A DNA stretch of 64,000 bases, taken from assembly GCF_010093535.1 (NCBI RefSeq), contig NW_022985194.1, positions 66,312-130,311 of the forward strand, given 5' to 3'. A program made the translations under genes and the position numbers. This document shows positions 22,406-35,095 of the stretch, piece after piece (the stretch's first letter is position 1; every line of letters begins with the position of its first letter). The notes under the pieces are model-generated. The model saw nothing but the letters and a program-made list of their open reading frames with translations. It made no database searches and had not been told where the DNA came from. This DNA comes from Lindgomyces ingoldianus (Eukaryota > Ascomycota > Dothideomycetes > Pleosporales > Lindgomycetaceae).

Positions 22406-25400
22406 CTAAAGCCCTCCCTTCCGTTTCCCACCAATATACCCCTCAACCTCCTCCTTCGACGGCCACCCCCCCCACTCCTCCACGCCCTGAACCTGGGTCC
22501 TAACCAACTCGCACAGGTCCTCAGGCGCCACATCTTTATCTCCATTTCTAATTCCCTCTCTGAACGCGCCATCCAAGCCTGCCCTCAGCGCAACCAACGT
22601 CCTGCGCCACAGCACCGGCCCTCCAGACTGCGCATTCGCGCGCACCGTGACTTCCGCAGAATTCCAGAACGCCCAGTTGGAGAAGGAATACAAGCCCTCG
22701 AAATCGCAGAGGACGCCGAGGGCGCGGACATATGCATGGAGGACGGCTGGACCGGGGATATGCGGTGGGATCGGGATCGGAGTTAGGGTGGGCTGGAAGA
22801 AATGAGAGGTTTCGATGTTTGCGCTAACTAGGGTGTGAAAAAGCGTTCTGATCTGGCGTGGACCGGTAGAAAGGACAAAATTAGTGTCAGTGCTAGAGAA
22901 GAATCCTCGGAGGGCGCAGAGAGCTGCATGGCGGAGTGCAGTGCAGATGAGCCGGAATTGCTCGTCGTCGAGTTCGAGGTCAACTTCGTGCATCTTGTCG
23001 ACTAGCTCGCACATGATCTTGTAGATGATGAGGGGTTTCTGCTTATTTGCGTGAGTGCGCCATGGACCACTGAGCTTTTGCATGTAAGCCGTCCAAACGG
23101 GTCTGTAACGTGGTGGGAAGCGAAGGACAAGGGCGTAAGCATAGTCGATGAGATATGAGCGGTCCGTATTGAGTTTTTCCTCGTGTTCTTCCCGGGACAG
23201 CAAAGCGGGAATGACAGAAGGGTTTCGAGGATAGCGACCAAACCGACACAGAAAGCCCACGAAAGCCGCGAGAAAATACCCTGGAAGGGTTTGTAAGGAG
23301 GACTCGTCCAGGTGTGAGCCGTCAAGTAGGCCCTGTATCCCGCCGTCAAACTGATCCTTGTTAGATTCCAAAAGGCTCAATATCATGTGGAAATCCGAAG
23401 ACGTCTCCACAAGGAACGCCAAGAATCGGTTGGTGGGTCTGATTTTTGTTCCCGCCATTCGATGGAACAGTTGCTCATATGATGGTATAGGCTCGCTAAT
23501 GTAGATTAGGTCTAAAGGCGACGTAGGCTCTGGGAAGACTTCCTTTATATCGCCTGGAAGAAGTTGATTGTCAAGCTGCGTGTCAGGGAGAGCTCGGACG
23601 TGATGGGAACTGGTCGGTGCATCTTGCAACTCTGGGTGAACGAGCTTCTCGAACATGGCATGATACACCTCTTGACGTGCGGGAACTTTCGAAGCTTCGT
23701 AAGCAAGGAAACAAGCCCAGGCCTCCCTCTTTGTTCGCGTCGCCCTGATACGAGCCGCCCAAAGGAAGTAACGAAACCTTCTACTACTTCCGTAATGCGT
23801 TGACACTCCAGGAAAAGACGTCCGTGTTTGAATGGTAGGACTCTGATCTATGTCCCATCCGGCATAGACTTCGGCAGCCTCTTCAAATTTGTCACCTGGG
23901 TATCCGGCCTCATACATGCGTTGAATGATCTTCGATGCTCGAGAGCTCCCAAACTCGAAATTCTTCTCTTCATCCATAGCTGTCCGATTTTCCTTCCATG
24001 GCGGCCATGAGGCGCCCTTCAGCACTGCCCATTCCTGCTCCTGGGGTGTCTTGCGTTGAGCGAGATGAACTCTGGTCACTGCCCTAAAGCCAACTCTGGT
24101 GACGATCAGCGCGGGAGAACGGTTGGCCATAAACCTCAGTACTTGGAATTGTGCCCTCTGCTGATAGTGGGTAGAGAGGACCGGGTGATGGCTGGTAGGA
24201 AGGGCAAGGAGGGACAAAAAGGAGTTACAGAAGTGAGTTAGGTCGGACTTTATTTCTGGGGAGAGGTTCCCATTGCCTCCCATCTTGTCGTAAATTCTGG
24301 TAGCCTGTGTGGTGAAGATGGAAGCTATCCAAGGGATGGCTTCAGACCATATCATCCGGGCGTGGCGAAGGAACCGTATAACAAGAAGCTTAACCGACAA
24401 CCAATCGAGATGACCGAGCTGCAACCTTAACGCGATATGTCTTGCGACTACCCCTAGAGCGTATGCGGTCATGTGCTTGCGGAACAGGAAAAGGGTTAGC
24501 AGGAAAAAGGGCGGGTTGGGATTTCCAGGCTGAAATATCCTTGCAGCAACATACGAGTCCCTGGTGAGTAGACAGGATGCCCACCGTTCGACGTTGTGGG
24601 GAGAATAGCTCTGCGATTGCAAGACAGCGACCTCGCGATCGGTGAATCGATGTTCAGATTTTCCCCACGGGGATAATGTCCGGTTTCGGAGGTATCGAGC
24701 TAGAATAGTATAGAGGGATATTGGCATTTTCTCTAGATCGATAGTATGATCTAATACTTGGTTGCGACGGTTGAAGCTCTTTCGAAGTACTCCACGAGCC
24801 CCTCTCACACGGGGGCTGGCGTAGGCTAGGTCAGGTTTCCCATGTTGTGGTTGTGAATATAGCGTCCGAGCCTGTCCATGGATAGCATTTAGAAGGAGCG
24901 TTGGCTGACTCATCCGCCGGGCCTTGAGTTTGTTCCTACTAGGCTGAGGCCGCCGCCGCAGACGATCAGTCGCATGGCTAAACTTTGACTGTTCATCGCT
25001 AGCTATGGATTCTGCCTCAGTGAGAAAAGACTTGTCATCAAGTGTTGCAGCTTGTTCGTCAAATATTGCAGCTGATCTTGCTTCCTGGGTGGAGGGAGTG
25101 GGGATGCTTGAGAGCCGTCTCAAATCGAGAGGAATAGCATGGCGGGGCTCAGGGAATAGCGCTTGAATGCCAGCTTGAGTTGTTGCATTGGACTGTGATT
25201 TCCAACCAGGCCTCACCGGAGCGGGGTAAGTGTGGACAAGACATGTCCGTCTGCTACGACATCTGATTGGACAGGGTGAAATTGAGACAGGCAAGTGCTA
25301 TCCATAGTCAGCCGGGCTCCTCAGAATGACCGGAGAGAATTTACCAAGCTGTGAGCGGGCGAAATGCAGGCAATGCGTGACGTGTTGGCGAGGAAGCAGC

Positions 25401-25440
25401 ATTGGCTACCTGGGGAGGCCAGGGAAAGAGTCAATGGCAT
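22406..25440 (-). CDS. large predicted mitochondrial protein of unknown function
   Basis: Two exons, 25345-25440 and 22406-25297 on the minus strand, give 995 residues. The long exon has no ATG for its first 128 codons; a 47-bp intron (GTAAAT donor, ATAG acceptor) connects it in frame to an upstream 32-codon exon with an ATG, which I take as the start. The N-terminus is rich in Ser, Arg and Cys and nearly free of acidic residues for 60 positions, so import into mitochondria is likely. The rest is helical, with Trp/Arg-rich segments and no catalytic motif. Its length and helix-repeat feel resemble fungal PPR-like organelle RNA factors, but I cannot point to clear 35-residue repeats. If exon 1 is wrong, the start would be the ATG at 24913. 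Confidence 0.75.
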
Positions 25441-26097
25441 TCATTGACAAGGCCGTAGATGTGGATTGCGGCGGGTGGGGGACGAATGTGAAAAGAAGAG
25501 GGAGTAGAAGAAAAAGCTGGGAGAGCGTGACTATGTGCGGGTGGAAGGCGGAAAGGCGGAAAGCTTGTGGTAATTTTAACCACGCTAACTGTGGTTGGGC
25601 TGTTCGTTACGGCTATTCCTATTCCGCTCAACCACCACGGATTCGCACCAAGCAGCCCAGCTCTGCATACCAGACACATTCCAGCGAAAGACGCAAGGCC
25701 CTTCCATCACTTCACGTTCCCGGTTCATCACAGGGCCCCACAACTGGACTATTCACGGCCGTGTTGTGGTCGTGCCATTCTGTGTGACTTGCAGCGCCTC
25801 TTCTTGGCAAGGTTAGATTCGCGTTCTCGACGAACTTCTCTCCATTCACACCCTCCCCCCCCCCCAGCTTTGCACGTCCCGAGCAACCGCGCATTTTCAC
25901 ACAGCGCGCATCCCCGCGAGCGATAAACTCCCGCACGCCCAGCCCCCTTCTGTGGAATAACTTCGCCCTCTGTCGCCGCCTTTCTGGGTGGTGTGGTTGG
26001 CGAAGGGCAGTGAGCTTCCACGCCTCGACGGGCCGCCCTGAGCGCGTTGCACTTCCACTGCATCGCTTCCGCATCCAAGACCGCGCCCATCATCAAC
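25441..26097. other. divergent intergenic region with C-run
   Basis: 657 bp between two divergent genes, so it contains both promoters. Notable content is an 11-base C homopolymer at 25855-25865 within the probable leader of the downstream gene. No gene seen. Confidence 0.45.
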
Positions 26098-28882
26098 ATG
26101 GCTACTACCAACGGCACCTTGACCCCGCCATCATTCCCACCCGCGCCCTCGTCCCCGTCTCTCGCAAAGCGAAAGCGCTCCGAGGCAGAGCCCGCAATCC
26201 TTACCAATGGCACATCCGTACCATCCACGAGCGGCCTTGCGAATGGAGCCACGCTCTCTCTGCAGGCAAATCTAGACGACATACTAGCCGTTCTGAAAAG
26301 GTAAGAAGCACAACAACTTCCAGAGTGCACCTTTATTGCCCTTTCTAACAGAAGCGCCCCACAGCTACGACACGCAGCCTTCAATACTGAACCTGCCGCT
26401 TTCCTCCACTGTCACTCGAGCCACCTCTGGCGAATCCGCCTCGAAGCGGACCAAATTGACCCCCCCAGATGGCTCGTCAAGCATTTGCAGTCTGGTCCAA
26501 GACGGCTCCTATCACTCCCTGGGTGCTCTCGAGAAAGATGTGGAAACTGCAGCAACGGAGATTCTCTCCTCTATTGTTCCTGGTGAGATGTCTGCCGCGC
26601 GCCTCTCGTTGGCAGATACCAAGCTCCAGACAAATGTTCTGGCCTTTCGGAAGATGCTAAAAACCTTGGTAACGCGAGAAGAGGCCCGAAAGTCGCATAC
26701 GGCAATGGAGCCTGAGTCAATAGAACAGACAAAGGAGCAGTGTGTGGAGAGTATCGACGGGACTGAATCCGTGCAAATCAAAGAGGAGGAACCTGAGGGC
26801 CGCACGGTCCTCACGCTTTATGGTAGCGCCCAAGGCCCGAAGCAGCTTTTCTCTAGCTTGCAGCAGCCAGTTTGCATTCCTCCCTCGGGTGGGCGGCAAT
26901 GGTCGGGTCTTGATACTTCGGTCAGAGTTACTTTGCCTCTACGCGAATCAAGTCTCCCCAACATCATCTCCACAACCCAGGTCTTCCCAGCCCCAGAACA
27001 GACCGAGGGTGGAAAAAAGAATGGCACCACCTTTGGCGAGCTCTTCGCGCCAGCAAACGTCCCCCAACTTAGCCCCCCGAAAGTCACGAAGCCGCTCACC
27101 ACACGCGGGAATACCGTCACCTTCGTCCCACAAAGCTCATTATCCAAGACCAAACGCAAAGGTTCGCACACGTACACGAACCAAAATCTCTCTACCGGCC
27201 AATGGTTAGGGTACGGCGGAGTGGATATGCCGAAGGATCCAACGTCACCCACCGCCAAGCAGAAGAGCAGACAACGCGCTCTCAGTACTGGGGAAGCACA
27301 GCAACCACCATCTATAGCAACCCGCGCGGCTGTTCAACAGGCAAAGGAGGACGCATTGTTTCGCAGTGCCTACTCCAGCTTCGCCCCAAGCCGAGATGAC
27401 TCCACTGCAATAGTTCCCGAAGAAACCAAGAACAAAATCTGGTGGGAGCAGTTTGGCGAGCAGCGCTTCAACGAAATGTACCTCATTGACCCTGCTTTAC
27501 TGAACTTGGATGAGTCCTTAGAACCCGACGTAAACGGGACTGTGGACGAATCTGAAAGCTTCAAAGAAGCCGTAGAAAGCTTCACCCCAGCAGAAGATAA
27601 CCCCTTCTCGGAGAAGAAGCCCGATCTCGAGAAGAGTACAGATGAGGTTCTTCAGGAAATTTCCGAGCTTCTCGAGATCCTGGCATCGCACCAACGCATC
27701 CGGAATTCCTCCTTGGCTACCAATCCGCGCACTCCGGTGATCCAAAACTCATCACTTGCGTCCCTTGCGGGTAGCCCCTCCACTCCTTCAGAAGAAGAGA
27801 TTGACATCTACCAGATGCTCAAATCCCAATTGACCTTGATGATTGCTCAGCTCCCTCCGTACGCTGTTGCCAAGCTGAACGGCGATCAACTCGACGACCT
27901 CAACATCAGCCGAACTATCATTATCGAGACCAAGGAGCATAAGGGTGTATTGGAAGAGGATCAAGCATCAAGAATGGCTAAAGCTGCCGCGCTCAGTGCT
28001 GCGGCGGGTCCACCGTCCTTGTCACGAATGGCATCCGCTGGCACGAGCACGTCCCACTACCCCCAGTCCAGCACCCAGTATACTCGGCCCACGTCATCGG
28101 TCCATTCATCAGCGGCCCGGCCAGTTCAGACGTCTCAAACCTACTATTCCCAGCAACAATCAGTCCACAGATCGCCCTCAGTGCACTATCAACGCTCATC
28201 GACGGGCCCTACCCAGTCTTTTCAGACTCCTGGCGGATATGCCAGCAGCACCCCACGACAAAGCTACCCTGTAACGCAAGGTTATAGCCAGCAAGCACCA
28301 CGAGCATCTTTTGGCCAGACCCAACCTGGACAATACTATCCACAAAGGCCTGCTCAATCAAGCGCTTATGGTGGTGTTACCAATTCTCAGTACTATCAGT
28401 CCACTCCTCAAGCTCAATCTCAGAATCGCTATCCGGCGCAACAAACTCAAAATGGCTTCTACCAAAGGCCACAGAACGTTGCACCAATGCAAAGTTACAA
28501 CGCGGCTCCCAGCCCTCATGCGCGCACCGCATCTCCTTTGAAGGCTAACCAGTCGTTTCCTCAGACCACTTTCAGTGGTGCATCACGTCCTTCCTACGGA
28601 ACACCAGTCTCAGGCTCGCAAATGCGCGCTAGCTATTACCAGCAACCAGGTACCCAATACTCAACCCCGCAGCCTCCCACCCCATCTACACCTGGCCCAA
28701 CCGGATATAATGCAATGAGTTCAAATCACCAACAAATGATGTTGGATCGACAGCAAGCACAGTTGGCTGCCCAGCCTCAGGCACGTATGGCAGCACAGAA
28801 TAGCTTCAACCGGCAGGGTTCGGGTACGCCTCAACCCCCGAACTCACAATATGGCAACGGCGCTCCTCCTATGGTGGCTTAA
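26098..28882 (+). CDS. conserved nuclear-type protein with prion-like C-terminal half
   Basis: Two exons, 26098-26300 and 26365-28882, give 906 residues. An N-terminal KRKRSE-like basic cluster suggests nuclear import. Ordered blocks follow: LDDILAVLKRSYDTQPSILN around the 64-bp intron, VLTLYGSAQGPKQLFSSLQQ, a SLPNIISTTQ segment, LTTRGNTVTFVP, STGQWLGYGGVDMPKDPTSP, RALSTGEAQ, and ALFRSAYSSFAPSRDDS. These blocks resemble a widely conserved uncharacterised Pezizomycotina family. From about residue 620 the protein is nearly pure Ser/Gln/Tyr/Pro with Asn, a prion-like, phase-separation-prone composition. I can name no function; transcription or chromatin regulation is a guess from composition and the basic cluster. 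Confidence 0.82.
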
Positions 28883-29472
28883 TGAAGGACAGTGCTTTAC
28901 AGTAATTTCTTATGGGCCGGAATACTCGATACCAATGACGGCGTGCACGGCGTTGGATAAGGGAATAGATTCACGGGACAGCGCGGCCTCTGGGACGCGG
29001 GCGATTGGGCCCACTCTGTTGTATTGTGTCTGTTCACACAGAAGCTGGACAGCATTTTCTTTTCCCAAATAGTTTTTTTTTTTTTTGGTAACGGGACCAG
29101 TTATGTTGCTGTGTTCCGTTCTATCCAGGTTAGAAATTCGTGTTCCTGGGGGAGGCGGGGTTCACATTATCTGTGCGTCTCCAAGAGGACTTTCTATTGA
29201 AGATTGTGAGATTAAGCTCAGATGGGTGAGCCCAGAGCAATGCATTGTAATATCAAACCCAGATTGCTGAAGTGGGTGTCTTAGTAGGAGAGTGAATGGT
29301 GAGGTAGTGACTTTGTGAATGGGCTTTGATGCCTCGCTAAGACCTGCCTACGTCATGGCGCAATCAGTGGCTCAGACGCGTGCAACGTCCAAGACAGGCC
29401 ACAGTCAGCCTTCAAGCTTCCTTCGCGGAGCTCCGATTAACAAAGACATGAAACATCCACAACACCTGCACC
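28883..29472. other. intergenic, T-tract
   Basis: Holds the 3' UTR of the preceding gene and the promoter of SRO7/Lgl. A 14-base T run lies at 29073-29086. No gene seen. Confidence 0.45.
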
Positions 29473-32400
29473 ATGGCACACCTTCTGCGCGGAAAGCAGG
29501 CCGGCGTCCACAGCGACCTTTCTGCCGGCCTGGGACCTGACCTCTTTGTGCTCGATCATGTAGCTATCAGCCTCACCACAGGGCGCAGAGCGCTGCCGGG
29601 AGCGCCAGCTAATCTGGCGGCAGATCACCAACTTTGGAATTAGTTCCCAAATATCGCAGATTGCCTACGACCCCGTGCAGTCCCTCATCGCCGTCGGTAC
29701 CAACGAAAGCAAGTTTGGCTCTGGGGAGATATATATCTTCGGCCAGAAGCGCGTCCAAGTCGTCCTACCCCTCCCACATCGAGCCTCGGTCAAGATCCTG
29801 CAGTTCTGCGCCGAGAAGTTGTTGTGTCTCGATTCACGAAACGATCTCTCTATATTCTCGTTGGAGACTAAGCGGCTCATCAATGCGCACTCTCCCCCCG
29901 CGAAAATCACAGCTCTGCACAGTGATCCCACGCTAGACTATGCCTTGCTAGGGACACAAACGGGTGCGTGGCACAGCTTTGCATGACTTGCGTTAGCTGA
30001 ATGTAGTTACAGGCGATGTACTGGCCTATGACCTCGACCGAGAGAATCTCGCGCCATTCAAAATACCAAATTTGTGGAGGGAAAAGTTCCCTCGGTCGCG
30101 ATTAACCTCGATAGTCTCGCTCTCCTTTCACCCACGAGACATCGGATCTTTGTTGATCGGCTACAGTGCTGGTGCGGCTATATACTCCTTCAAGCAGAAT
30201 AAAGCTGTGAAGTTTTTTAACTATGTGCTCGGCAAAGGCGCTCCTGGGGGTGACTCTGACCCATCGTCAGTCTTTACAGAGAGGAGTCCGCCCTTGACCC
30301 AGGCTGTATGGCACCCAACTGGTACCTTCGTCCTGACTGGGCATGAGGACAGCAGTATCGTCATCTGGGACTCGAAAGATGGGAGGATCGTTCAGGCCAG
30401 GACCTTGCAAGACACGAACGTGGACAGACCTGGCCCCGGAACATTTAGTCCTGGTGCGGCGCCGGGAACATTTGCACTCAAGTCACCACTATTTCGCATT
30501 GCTTGGTGCGCCAACCAAGACCCGGATGACACGGGGATTCTGATCGCTGGCGGTGCTCCATCTACCCTAACCACCAAAGCCTTGACCTTCTTCGAACTCG
30601 GCCGTACGCCCGTGTACAACACCTCCTCATGGCAGGTTCTTTCCGGGCACTTCGAAAATCCAAAACGCCAGAGGATCTTACCGACCCCACCAAACACCGA
30701 AGTTATCGATTTCTGCCTCATTCCCCGTTCTTCCCCGCACTTTGCAGGAGCACAGGATCCGATTGCTATCATAGCCTTACTAGCATCTGGAGAACTCATT
30801 ACGTTGAGTTTCCCCAGCGGTATGCCCATCTCTCCAACAAATCAACTGCACCTTTCTATGACCCTTGTGCACCCGTTTGTAAACCACATCAATCTAGCGC
30901 CCGTAGACAGAACCAGATGGCTAGGTATGACGGAGAAGCGACAGCGTGGTCCTCTTTTCCTTACTGGCGGCGCGGAAGCGAATAGCCCTCTGAAGAGATT
31001 CGAACATCGCAACATTGTCCAGACTTCCCACGCAGACGGAACGGTTAGGCTTTGGGATGCTGGGCATGCCGACGAAATTGAGAACGACTCGCTTCTCCAA
31101 CTTGATGTAAGCCGAGCGGTAGGCCGTCCCGAAGATGTTGAGGTCACTCGAATGGCGTTCGCAGGCGCCGCGGCTGAACTGTCCGTGGGTCTTAGATCCG
31201 GTGAAGTCGTCATCTTCCGATGGGGCGTCAACAAGCACTCTGGACAGGAATTCCCACCCGGACCCAATCTAGAGCATGCACTTACAAGCATCACTGACAG
31301 GACGGAAGCTGCGCTCAAAGAAGGGCTATTACCGTTTACTTTACTGAATGAATCAAATGGGCCTGTGACAGCGTTGAAGCATTCAGATGTTGGCTTCGTC
31401 GCTGCTGGATTCGAAGCAGGCAGCTTAGCAGTCATCGACCTCAGAGGCCCTGCCATCATCTACAGTGCGAAAGTGACCGACTTCATCAAAACGGATAAGC
31501 GAGGCAGCTTCCGCCGCAGCTCGACTCAGGCTCCTACTAAACCTGAATGGCCAACGAGTATTGAGTTCAGTGTCATGACAGTGGAAGGCGATGATTACTC
31601 CAGCATCTTACTTCACATTGGAACAAACCTTGGACGCCTCGCTACGTTTAAGCTACTTCCGGACTCAGGTGGCCGATACTCAGTAAGCTTCGCTGGCGCC
31701 GTCTCGCTTGATGACCGCATAGTCAACATCTGTCCCATCCATGCAGAGACTGGCCGTCCAGCATATGCCTCCCAGTCAGCCGTCTCGGGGCTTAGAAATG
31801 GAGCCAAGGTGAATGGTGTTCTTCTTGCAGTTACCGCATCAGGAGCCAGAATATTCAAGCCAGCAACACACAAAGGTGCCCAAAAGACGTGGGATGAGTT
31901 CTTGTGTGATTCTGCTGCCATCGTTCGGTATGAAGAGCTTGGGTATGCACTGCTTGGGCTTTACGGTGACGGCTGTGCAAGAGCGTATTCGATACCGGCG
32001 TTGAAGGAGATTGGATCGATCAAGGTAGATCAAGTCTTGGATACGAGGAGGTTTTCTGAGGCAGTCATTACTAGCACGGGCGATATTTTTGGGTGGAAGG
32101 GCCCCGCTGAGCTGGTTTTGATCAACGTCTTTGGAACTGGGCTTAAACTGTGAGTTACAATCTCCTTCCTTTTAGCAGCCAAGTACTAATATCATGGAGG
32201 GACCAAATGAGAGATACACTTCTGAACCCAGAGCTGTTGGTTCCGCCAAGACCAACAATATCAAACATGCAATGGATATCTGGAACCCAATACGTCACCC
32301 CCTCAGATATGGACCTACTCAGTAAGTTGCTGAACCCCATCTTCACACCCAGCTAACTCCTCGTGTTCCAGTTGGCGGACCCGACCGCCCCCCTTCAAAA

Positions 32401-32682
32401 CGCATGCTCGCACAAGCTCGAGCAGATGACGAACAGCGGCGACGAGACGCTCGTCTTGGAGCGGGCACCGCTTCTTCATCAGTGGCGCCTGCAGATGAAG
32501 GGTGGGGTGCCTGGGCAACAAGAACGCTGAATGAACGAACGGAGAAGTTGAATATCGTTGGTGACAGTATGAACAATTTAGAACAAAACAGCGCGGGCTG
32601 GGCGGACGACGTGAACAAGTTTGTGCAGAAACAAAAGAGGGGCCTAGTCATGGGTGCTATGAAATCCAAGTTTGGATTCTAG
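29473..32682 (+). CDS. SRO7: Lgl/tomosyn family polarity and exocytosis protein (Sro7-like)
   Basis: Five exons (29473-29559, 29624-29963, 30013-32149, 32200-32321, 32372-32682) give 998 residues. The N-terminal MAHLLRGKQAGVHSDLS is typical of fungal Lgl homologues. WD40-type repeats follow (LAYDLDRE, LSFHPRDIGSLLIGYS, AVWHPTGTFVLTGHEDSSIV, TSHADGTVRLWD), making the double beta-propeller. The last 60 residues resemble an R-SNARE coil (ERTEKLNIVGDSMNNLEQNS), as in tomosyn, but there is no membrane anchor. Sro7 binds Sec9-type t-SNAREs and Sec4/exocyst at sites of polarised growth. Introns are 64, 49, 50 and 50 bp; the third has a TACTAAT branch site at 32183. Without that intron the frame stops at 32153. 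Confidence 0.92.
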
Positions 32683-35095
32683 GTAGATGGGAAGGCAGGT
32701 CAAGGGGGATACATTCGGCGTATATGGGCGTTGAGTGATACAAGCTTAAAAACCTTAGGTGCGGCGAGCGAAACAAGTGCTACTATGTTTGAAGGACTAA
32801 TTGGGATAACGAAAGTGGTGAATAGACTTGATTGCAATACTTAGGCGTACAGTGGAAGGTCAATAACTGTGTAGATGGATGCAAATTGCACAAGTGGCCC
32901 AGAAATGCCTTGCTGGCTGGTGGTCTGCTTCAAAGCTAGTGTCTGACAAGTAAATGTAAATCTGTTTTTATAACTGGAAGATGGCATTCACTTCACCGCT
33001 GCATATCCCGCCACTGCACTTGCTTGGCATTAGCTCGCATCACTCGTCACCCCCGCTCACCATACCCAGGCACGTTCTTCGTGCTACCTAACCGGTCAGC
33101 GTGCTTTCCTCCCGAAAGTAGTCTGAATAGTCTGAGCGGTGTGAACAGTCCGGGTGGTCTCAACATCACTGTTTTCGGTCAACTCATCGAGCCATGGCCG
33201 TACGGTCCCCGTTGCTACTAGTCAACGTACATGCTGCCGCCTGCAAGACTTTGGCGGAAATTAGGTGAGATGGACGCTGGAGGGAAGCATTGTTAGGCAT
33301 GTGATATCGAACTAGCCAGAAGATGGAGAATGTGAAGGACTTCATCATCAACCTGCCCCACGATGTTCTGCTCATTTAGCAGAATGGCGAGTATTCAAAG
33401 TCTTCCGTAAACCTATTACTAGCGTTTGCAGCTGTCGGTAAAGTCACCAAGAAAGGGGCTGCCAATGCCACTTCTGTAAACCTTGATTGGTGAAATGTAT
33501 TTGTATTTCATAAACGTGTCGTATGTGATAGTGGAGAAGAACTGGCAGAATTCAATGCTTGGTGCCAATTATCCCATTACGATCGACTTCGAACAACTAA
33601 CGGCGGGGTGGGGGTTTCAAAATAGAGTTCACACGAGACTTACCAGCTGAAAGGGATAGCAGGAGGGTTTCTTGCTCCTTGACTCAGCATAAATTCATTC
33701 TCGGGTGGAACCCGAACATCTCCCCTTTGCTTTTTTCCCCCTGAACTTCGAAAGCTGCAATGCATTTTAATAGAGTTAGCTTGCCCGTTGGGCTCGGCCC
33801 GATCCGATTCGATTCGATCTTTTACCCCACCCTTCCTTTTCTTTGAAACGTTTCCTGCATGCAAACTTGCTGTTTCAGGCACCCTCACTTTTCTAAAGTA
33901 GTTCTTATCGATCGAACTTGCTTGCATCCATTTTATGTCTATTAGAACGCGGAATAAAGAATGCGATTTTAACATCAGCAGCATCAGGCAAGAGACAGAG
34001 GAGCTACTAGTTGAACAGGAATAGCAGACCATTTTATGAAATGTGGTTGAGTAAATCGAGGAGATTGATTGGGTGAATGACGCCTTCCCCCCCTGCATTT
34101 GGGGGTGGAGGTCTTATGCCCCGCTCTGCGGTTTTAGTAGTAAGGTTGATCCAGGGTGTCATAGAAGGTGAGCTATTTCGCCCGTTCGGTGGAGGATCAG
34201 ATTGTGTATGATGTCGGAAGGATTAAGTTTTGCTGTGGCAATTAAACACCGACAAGGTCTAAGGCTAGCATCTCTCCCTATTTCCATTCCCAGCTGTTAA
34301 CTGCTGGATTTGAGCAATGTTTAAGGTAGCTATATAATAGATTCTGTGACATGCGATAGATTATAGGTTAACGTTTGCACATTGCGATGGTGAGACAAAA
34401 TTCCCCGCTTATACTCTCCAGGAGCGCATTGTCTAGAACCAGGTGCTACCTAGAACCCACCCATGCCATGTTTACGCGCCCTCAGCATGTGGAGATTTTC
34501 ATGCGCGATATACAGGGTGCTGCCCAGGACCGACTCATGACATGTGCTATGTGTCGCTCAGGAATATGGAATGAGGGGTCAGCTAGGTTGAAGTAAGTTT
34601 GCTTCACCGTCTTGCGACTCCTGAGCGGTTTTGCAAAGTTTTTATGCAGCTTATCTACCTTCGGCGGACCACGGGTTGCAGTACTAGTATCGGATGATGC
34701 GGGTTTGTGGTGCTGTCGAGATTGAGCAGAAGAGATATCGATTTTTTCATTTTTTTTTTTTGGGGGGGGGGGAAGGGCTAGATTGTGTTTGAAGTGTCTT
34801 GGTGATTGAGGAGTGCCATCTTGCTCCGGTTGGATTCACAAATATATCAGCTTCTTTGAGCGCAAATGTTGTCAGATATATAAGAAAATGATGCTGTTGC
34901 GTATACGCACTTGCCGTTTACCTTGAACCTCCAACAACCATGCATCCAAAGACCAGATTACCGTCGCCGTGAACCTGCGAATACAGAATCGCCCACCATA
35001 AAACTAACGCCAAAGGTCATTATACAAAGAGGTAACCCAGCCCAACCCAACCAAGATCCGAATCCGAACAAGTCCCACTCCTTCTCCTCACCCTT
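32683..35095. other. gene-poor stretch
   Basis: 2.4 kb without a supported gene. A 152-codon ATG frame on the minus strand at 33640-34098 is the longest, but it has no family resemblance or composition signal. The right part contains a T12/G11 homopolymer junction (34750-34772). Confidence 0.45.
34750..34772. repeat. T12-G11 homopolymer junction
   Basis: Twelve T followed directly by eleven G. Such junctions are prone to sequencing and replication slippage, so the exact length is uncertain. Confidence 0.7.

Noticed and set aside
29560..29623. Alternative acceptor at 29608 for SRO7/Lgl intron 1
   Set aside because: It would add CTA ATC TGG CGG CAG in frame, which is possible, but the acceptor at 29623 directly precedes the ITNFGISSQ block expected in the family and leaves a CTAAT branch sequence inside the intron.
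33640..34098. 152-codon ATG frame on the minus strand
   Set aside because: No recognisable blocks, no neighbours, and composition (runs of Ser and basic residues without ordered segments) does not separate it from chance.
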